8,789 nt of DNA from Actinomycetota bacterium (lineage in GTDB: Bacteria; Actinomycetota; Acidimicrobiia; Acidimicrobiales; Ilumatobacteraceae): contig WLEG01000065.1 of NCBI GenBank assembly GCA_009704425.1, positions 1-8,789 of the forward strand, written 5' to 3'. Each line of letters starts with the position of its first letter. The first letter of the stretch is position 1. Shown here one piece after another: positions 5,756-8,789 of the stretch. The translations under genes and the position numbers were made by a program. Below the pieces are notes generated by a model. It saw only the letters and a list, made by a program, of their open reading frames with translations, made no database searches and had not been told where the DNA came from.

Positions 5756-7378
5756 ATGCGTCGTCGTTCCGGTTTGTTCATCGCGTTGCTCGTCGTCGGC
5801 GTGTCCGCGTGCTCGGGCGACGACACCGGCTCGTCGAGCTCGGTGCCCGCGAGCGACGCCCCGTCCACGGAGGCCCCGACCACCGATGCTCCGGTGGTGA
5901 CCGAGCCGCCGTTCGCGCCGGTTCCGCCGTCGGCCAGCGGTGTGGGGACCACCACCGTCGAGGGTCCCGTCACCGGTGGTGCCGGTCAGATCGTCTTCGG
6001 AACCTCGGCGTTCGACGGCTCCGCGTTCGGATACATCGAGGAGGAGTACTTCATCGCGGGAACGGCCACCAGTTACACCTCGGCCACCCCGTTGTCCGAG
6101 GACGGACTGTGGGAGGTCGAGGCCAAGGACACGGCCGAGTACAAGACCCGCATCGTGGTGCGCCGTCCGGCGACGGCGACCGATTTCGGTGGCACGGCCT
6201 ACGTCGAGTGGTTGAACGTGACCGCCGGCCTCGACACCGGCCCCACGTGGTCGTTGTCCTGGATCGACATCATGCGTCAGGGCGCGGTGTGGGTGGGTGT
6301 GTCGACCCAGCGCGTCGGAGTCGAGGGTGGTGGAAACGCGATGGGCGAGTTCCGCGTGCTGAAGAAGGCCGACCCCGAGCGCTACGGATCGTTGAACCAC
6401 CCGGGTGACAACTACAGCTACGACATCTTCAGCCAGGCCGGGGCCACCGTGTGGCAGCAGGCCGACGTCATCCTCGGCGGCCTCGAGCCCGAGGTCGTGA
6501 TCGCCGCCGGTGAGTCGCAGTCGGGCTTCCGCATGGCGTCGTATCTCAACGCCTTCGCCCCGATGCACGACGTGTACAACGGCTACCTCGTCCACAGTCG
6601 TGGCTCGCGCGCGGCGAACCTGTACTGCGCGACGAACTGTGCCGATCCCGGCGACCCGAGCGACGTGAAGACGCCGACGGTCGTGCGCATCCGCGAGGAC
6701 CTCACGCGCCCCGTCCTCAACTTCGTCACCGAGACCGACGTGGTGGGCGACCGTCTGGGGTACCGACGCGCCGAACAGCCCGACACCGACGTGTTCCGCA
6801 ACTGGGAGGTGGCCGGCACCGCGCACGGCGACGCCTACAGCCTGGGTATCGGTGACGGCGAGAAGGGCGACGGCCAGGCCGACATCGAGCTCTTCGAGGC
6901 CCAATTCGGGGCACCCACGTCGGTGTACATGGGCATCATCGAATGCGCCAAGCCCATCAACGCCGGTCCGCACACCTACGTTCTGCGTGCCGCGCTCCGC
7001 GCGCTCGACAACTGGATTCGTACCGGCGAGGCTCCCGCGAGCATGCCCACGTTGCGCAACAACGCCGACATCACCGGGTACGAGGTGGATGCCAACGGCT
7101 TGGCTCTCGGCGGCATCCGCACGCCGTACGTCGACGTGCCCATGGCGGTGCTGTCGGGCCTGGGACAGGACGGCGGAGGATTCTGCGGACTGTTCGGAAC
7201 GACGACGTCGATGACGGCCGAACAGTTGGACGCGATGTATCCCACCGCCGACGACTTCGTCGCGAAGTGGAACGAGGCGACCGACGCGGCCGTGGCATCG
7301 GGGGCGATCCTCGAGATCGACGCGGACGCCATCAAGGCCGCCGGCGCCACCTACGGAGCCATGCGCGCCGGGATGTGA
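5756..7378 (+). CDS. Lipoprotein with alpha/beta-hydrolase domain (GxSQSG type)
   Basis: The 540-residue product is a membrane-anchored extracytoplasmic hydrolase, probably an esterase. MRRR and a hydrophobic stretch lead to the lipobox VSAC with C19 as the lipidated residue. Residues about 20-65 form a Ser/Thr/Pro/Asp-rich tether. The rest matches the alpha/beta hydrolase domain family with a G-x-S-Q-S-G elbow (PF20091 as I recall it). The nucleophile S254 is in GESQSG (252-257), a likely acid residue is in VTETD (324-328, E326 or D328), and the likely catalytic histidine is H357 in AGTAHGD. YVEWLNVTAG (149-158) is another family-like motif. C291 and C295 form a CATNC pair, and C397 and C477 are further cysteines suited to disulfides outside the cell. 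The acyltransferase begins 16 nt downstream on the same strand, so joint function at the envelope is possible. Substrate unknown. Confidence 0.88.
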   Translation: MRRRSGLFIALLVVGVSACSGDDTGSSSSVPASDAPSTEAPTTDAPVVTEPPFAPVPPSASGVGTTTVEGPVTGGAGQIVFGTSAFDGSAFGYIEEEYFIAGTATSYTSATPLSEDGLWEVEAKDTAEYKTRIVVRRPATATDFGGTAYVEWLNVTAGLDTGPTWSLSWIDIMRQGAVWVGVSTQRVGVEGGGNAMGEFRVLKKADPERYGSLNHPGDNYSYDIFSQAGATVWQQADVILGGLEPEVVIAAGESQSGFRMASYLNAFAPMHDVYNGYLVHSRGSRAANLYCATNCADPGDPSDVKTPTVVRIREDLTRPVLNFVTETDVVGDRLGYRRAEQPDTDVFRNWEVAGTAHGDAYSLGIGDGEKGDGQADIELFEAQFGAPTSVYMGIIECAKPINAGPHTYVLRAALRALDNWIRTGEAPASMPTLRNNADITGYEVDANGLALGGIRTPYVDVPMAVLSGLGQDGGGFCGLFGTTTSMTAEQLDAMYPTADDFVAKWNEATDAAVASGAILEIDADAIKAAGATYGAMRAGM

Positions 7379-7382
7379 GTAT

Positions 7383-7388
7383 TAGCGT
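7383..7388 (+). promoter_or_regulatory. Candidate leaderless -10 box of the acyltransferase gene
   Basis: TAGCGT lies exactly 6 nt (GATGTC) before the GTG at 7395, inside the 16-nt gap after the lipoprotein gene. ATGCGC (7361-7366), 16 nt upstream, resembles the TTGCGC at the alkylsulfatase promoter with the same spacing. No ribosome binding site precedes the GTG. The acyltransferase may thus be transcribed separately from the lipoprotein gene. Confidence 0.4.
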
Positions 7389-7394
7389 GATGTC

Positions 7395-8789
7395 GTGAAG
7401 CATCGCCGCGACATCGAAGGCCTGCGCGCCGTCGCTGTCATCGCGGTGTTGCTCTTCCACTTCGGGGTCCCGGGCACCGAAGGTGGATACATCGGTGTCG
7501 ACGTCTTCTTCGTCATCTCCGGCTTTCTGATCACGTCGTTGTTGGTCGCCGAGCGCACCGGCTCGGGTCGGATCTCGTTGGTCGACTTCTACACCCGACG
7601 TGTGCGTCGCTTGTTGCCGATCTCGGCCACGGTTCTGTTGGTGACCGCTCTGGCGGCGGCGGTGTGGCTGGAGCCCACCCGACTGGCCGATCTGGCCCGC
7701 GACATCCGGGCGGCGGCCACCTTCACCGTGAACATGGTGTTCGCCGACCGCGGCACCGATTACCTCGGCGCGGAGCTGCCACCGTCCCCGATCCAGCACT
7801 ATTGGTCGCTGGCGGTCGAGGAGCAGTTCTACCTGGTGTGGCCGGCGCTCATCGCCGTGGTCACCCTCGGCGCGCGCAACGTCCGTGCCCGCGTGGCCGC
7901 GGCGATGGGTGTGGTCGTGGTGCTGTCGCTGTCGCTCAGCGTTCTGCTCACCGACTCCCATCCGGCCTGGTCCTTCTTCGGTCTGCACACACGGGCCTGG
8001 GAGTTGGGTCTGGGCTCGTTGTTGGCCGTCGTCAGTCGTGGCGTGCGACGCATCCCCGAATCACGGCGCGTGACGATGTCGTGGGCGGGGTTGGCGCTCA
8101 TCGCCGTGTGCACGGTGACGTTCGGGAGCGTCACGGGATTCCCCGGCTGGATCGCCACGATCCCGGTTCTGGCCACCTGCGCGGTGCTGGTGGGCGGCGA
8201 CGAGTCACCGACCGGTCCGGTGCGCGTGCTGGGGCACCCCTTCATGCAATGGGTTGGTCAGCGGTCGTACTCGTTGTACCTGTGGCATTGGCCGGCGCTG
8301 ATCATCGCCGAGGCTCACGTGGGCGACGAGTTGTCGGTGGTCCAACGGCTCGCGGTGTTGTCGATCACGGTGGGCCTGGCGGATCTGGGTCACCGCTTCA
8401 TCGAGAATCCGGTGCGGCGCTCGTCGACGTTGGTGGCCAACTCGCGCCTCTCGTTCGGGCTCGGCGCCGGGTTGGTGGTGGCGGGACTGGGCACCGGTGC
8501 GGTGTTGGCCGCCTACGAGCCCGACGTCTCCACCGGAGTGATCGCCAGTGCTCCGACGTTCGCGCCCGTCGTGACGACCACCACCCTGGCTTCCGCCACC
8601 GTGACGTCCGACGTCGCGGCGCCGACCGCGGAGAGCTCAAGCACCTCATCGACGACCACCGTGCCCCAACCGGTCGATTACATCTCGATGGCGGGAACTG
8701 CTCCTCTCCCGGCGATCGTCGACGCCGTGTCGAATCAGGTGGTGCCCGACAATCTGGAACCGCCCCTGTTGAGCGCGCAGTACGACACC
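7395..8789 (+). CDS. Acyltransferase 3 family membrane protein (OafA/YrhL-like), 3' end cut by window
   Basis: The frame is open from the GTG at 7395 to the last base, giving 465 codons with no stop. It encodes a polytopic inner-membrane enzyme that transfers acyl groups, often acetyl, to polysaccharide or cell-wall targets outside the membrane. Family hallmarks are RDIEGLRAVAV (5-15), H22 in LLFHF, GYIGVDVFFVISGFLIT (31-47), TRRVRRLLP, HYWSLAVEEQFYLVWP (135-150), YSLYLWHWP (292-300) and HRFIENPVRR (333-342). About ten hydrophobic segments run to residue 375. A Thr/Ser-rich linker follows (about 386-425, ending TTTVPQP). The final 40 residues resemble the lead-in to the SGNH esterase-like domain found in long OafA-type proteins, so that domain probably lies beyond the edge. 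The start matches the usual beginning of the family. Confidence 0.93.
   Translation, partial: MKHRRDIEGLRAVAVIAVLLFHFGVPGTEGGYIGVDVFFVISGFLITSLLVAERTGSGRISLVDFYTRRVRRLLPISATVLLVTALAAAVWLEPTRLADLARDIRAAATFTVNMVFADRGTDYLGAELPPSPIQHYWSLAVEEQFYLVWPALIAVVTLGARNVRARVAAAMGVVVVLSLSLSVLLTDSHPAWSFFGLHTRAWELGLGSLLAVVSRGVRRIPESRRVTMSWAGLALIAVCTVTFGSVTGFPGWIATIPVLATCAVLVGGDESPTGPVRVLGHPFMQWVGQRSYSLYLWHWPALIIAEAHVGDELSVVQRLAVLSITVGLADLGHRFIENPVRRSSTLVANSRLSFGLGAGLVVAGLGTGAVLAAYEPDVSTGVIASAPTFAPVVTTTTLASATVTSDVAAPTAESSSTSSTTTVPQPVDYISMAGTAPLPAIVDAVSNQVVPDNLEPPLLSAQYDT

Noticed and set aside
5657..6973. Upstream extension of the NTF2-like frame (572 codons in all)
   Set aside because: The extra 439 codons are antisense to the lipoprotein gene and not protein-like. 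Homology begins at the ATG at 5656.
7332..8245. Minus-strand open frames of 218 and 138 codons
   Set aside because: Both are antisense to well-conserved acyltransferase motifs and contain no recognisable domain.
1..8789. CRISPR arrays, tRNA or rRNA genes, transposases, phage or defence genes
   Set aside because: None found by reading both strands; gene content looks like ordinary envelope and metabolic functions.

Overview
The window looks like chromosomal DNA of a high-GC actinobacterium. An aquatic or soil member of the Acidimicrobiia (Ilumatobacter-like) is my best guess. The guess rests on strong G/C bias at third codon positions, candidate leaderless start signals of the actinobacterial type, Thr/Ser/Pro-rich linkers ending in TTTVP, and the mix of gene families. 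It is an inference from style, not from a marker gene. No tRNA, rRNA, CRISPR, insertion sequence or phage gene was found, and no sign of recent transfer.

Layout. (1) 39-1952, minus: an intact metallo-beta-lactamase-fold alkylsulfatase of the SdsA1/BDS1 family. (2) 2020-2793, plus: a TIM-barrel protein of the sugar phosphate isomerase/epimerase family, divergent from the first across a 67-bp gap. (3) 5179 down to 2790, minus: a compact three-gene cluster of a SipW/Sec11-type signal peptidase, a TasA/camelysin-like protein, and a larger secreted protein with a fibronectin-III-like domain. The first two genes overlap by 8 bp and the second and third are 7 bp apart. The last gene shares its stop codon region with gene 2 in a 4-bp convergent overlap. 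(4) 5255-5656, minus: a small NTF2/ketosteroid-isomerase-like protein upstream of the peptidase gene. (5) 5756-7378, plus: a lipoprotein with an alpha/beta-hydrolase domain carrying a GESQSG nucleophile motif. (6) 7395 to the right edge, plus: the first 465 codons of a membrane acyltransferase of the OafA/acyltransferase-3 family.

How the genes work together. The clearest unit is the sipW cluster. A dedicated ER/archaeal-type signal peptidase sits beside two proteins whose N-termini both match SipW-dependent leaders, which suggests an exported extracellular fibre or surface layer with a large accessory subunit. The lipoprotein hydrolase and the acyltransferase lie 16 bp apart and could both act at the cell surface, but no pathway links them in the visible sequence. 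The alkylsulfatase would release sulfate and alcohol from alkyl sulfate esters.

Regulatory structure. Two starts (alkylsulfatase and acyltransferase), and less perfectly a third (the NTF2-like gene), have a TANNNT-like hexamer exactly 6 nt before the start codon and no usable ribosome binding site, as expected for leaderless mRNAs. An 11-bp inverted repeat lies between the NTF2-like gene and sipW. A near-palindrome and three tandem 9-bp units lie ahead of the lipoprotein gene.
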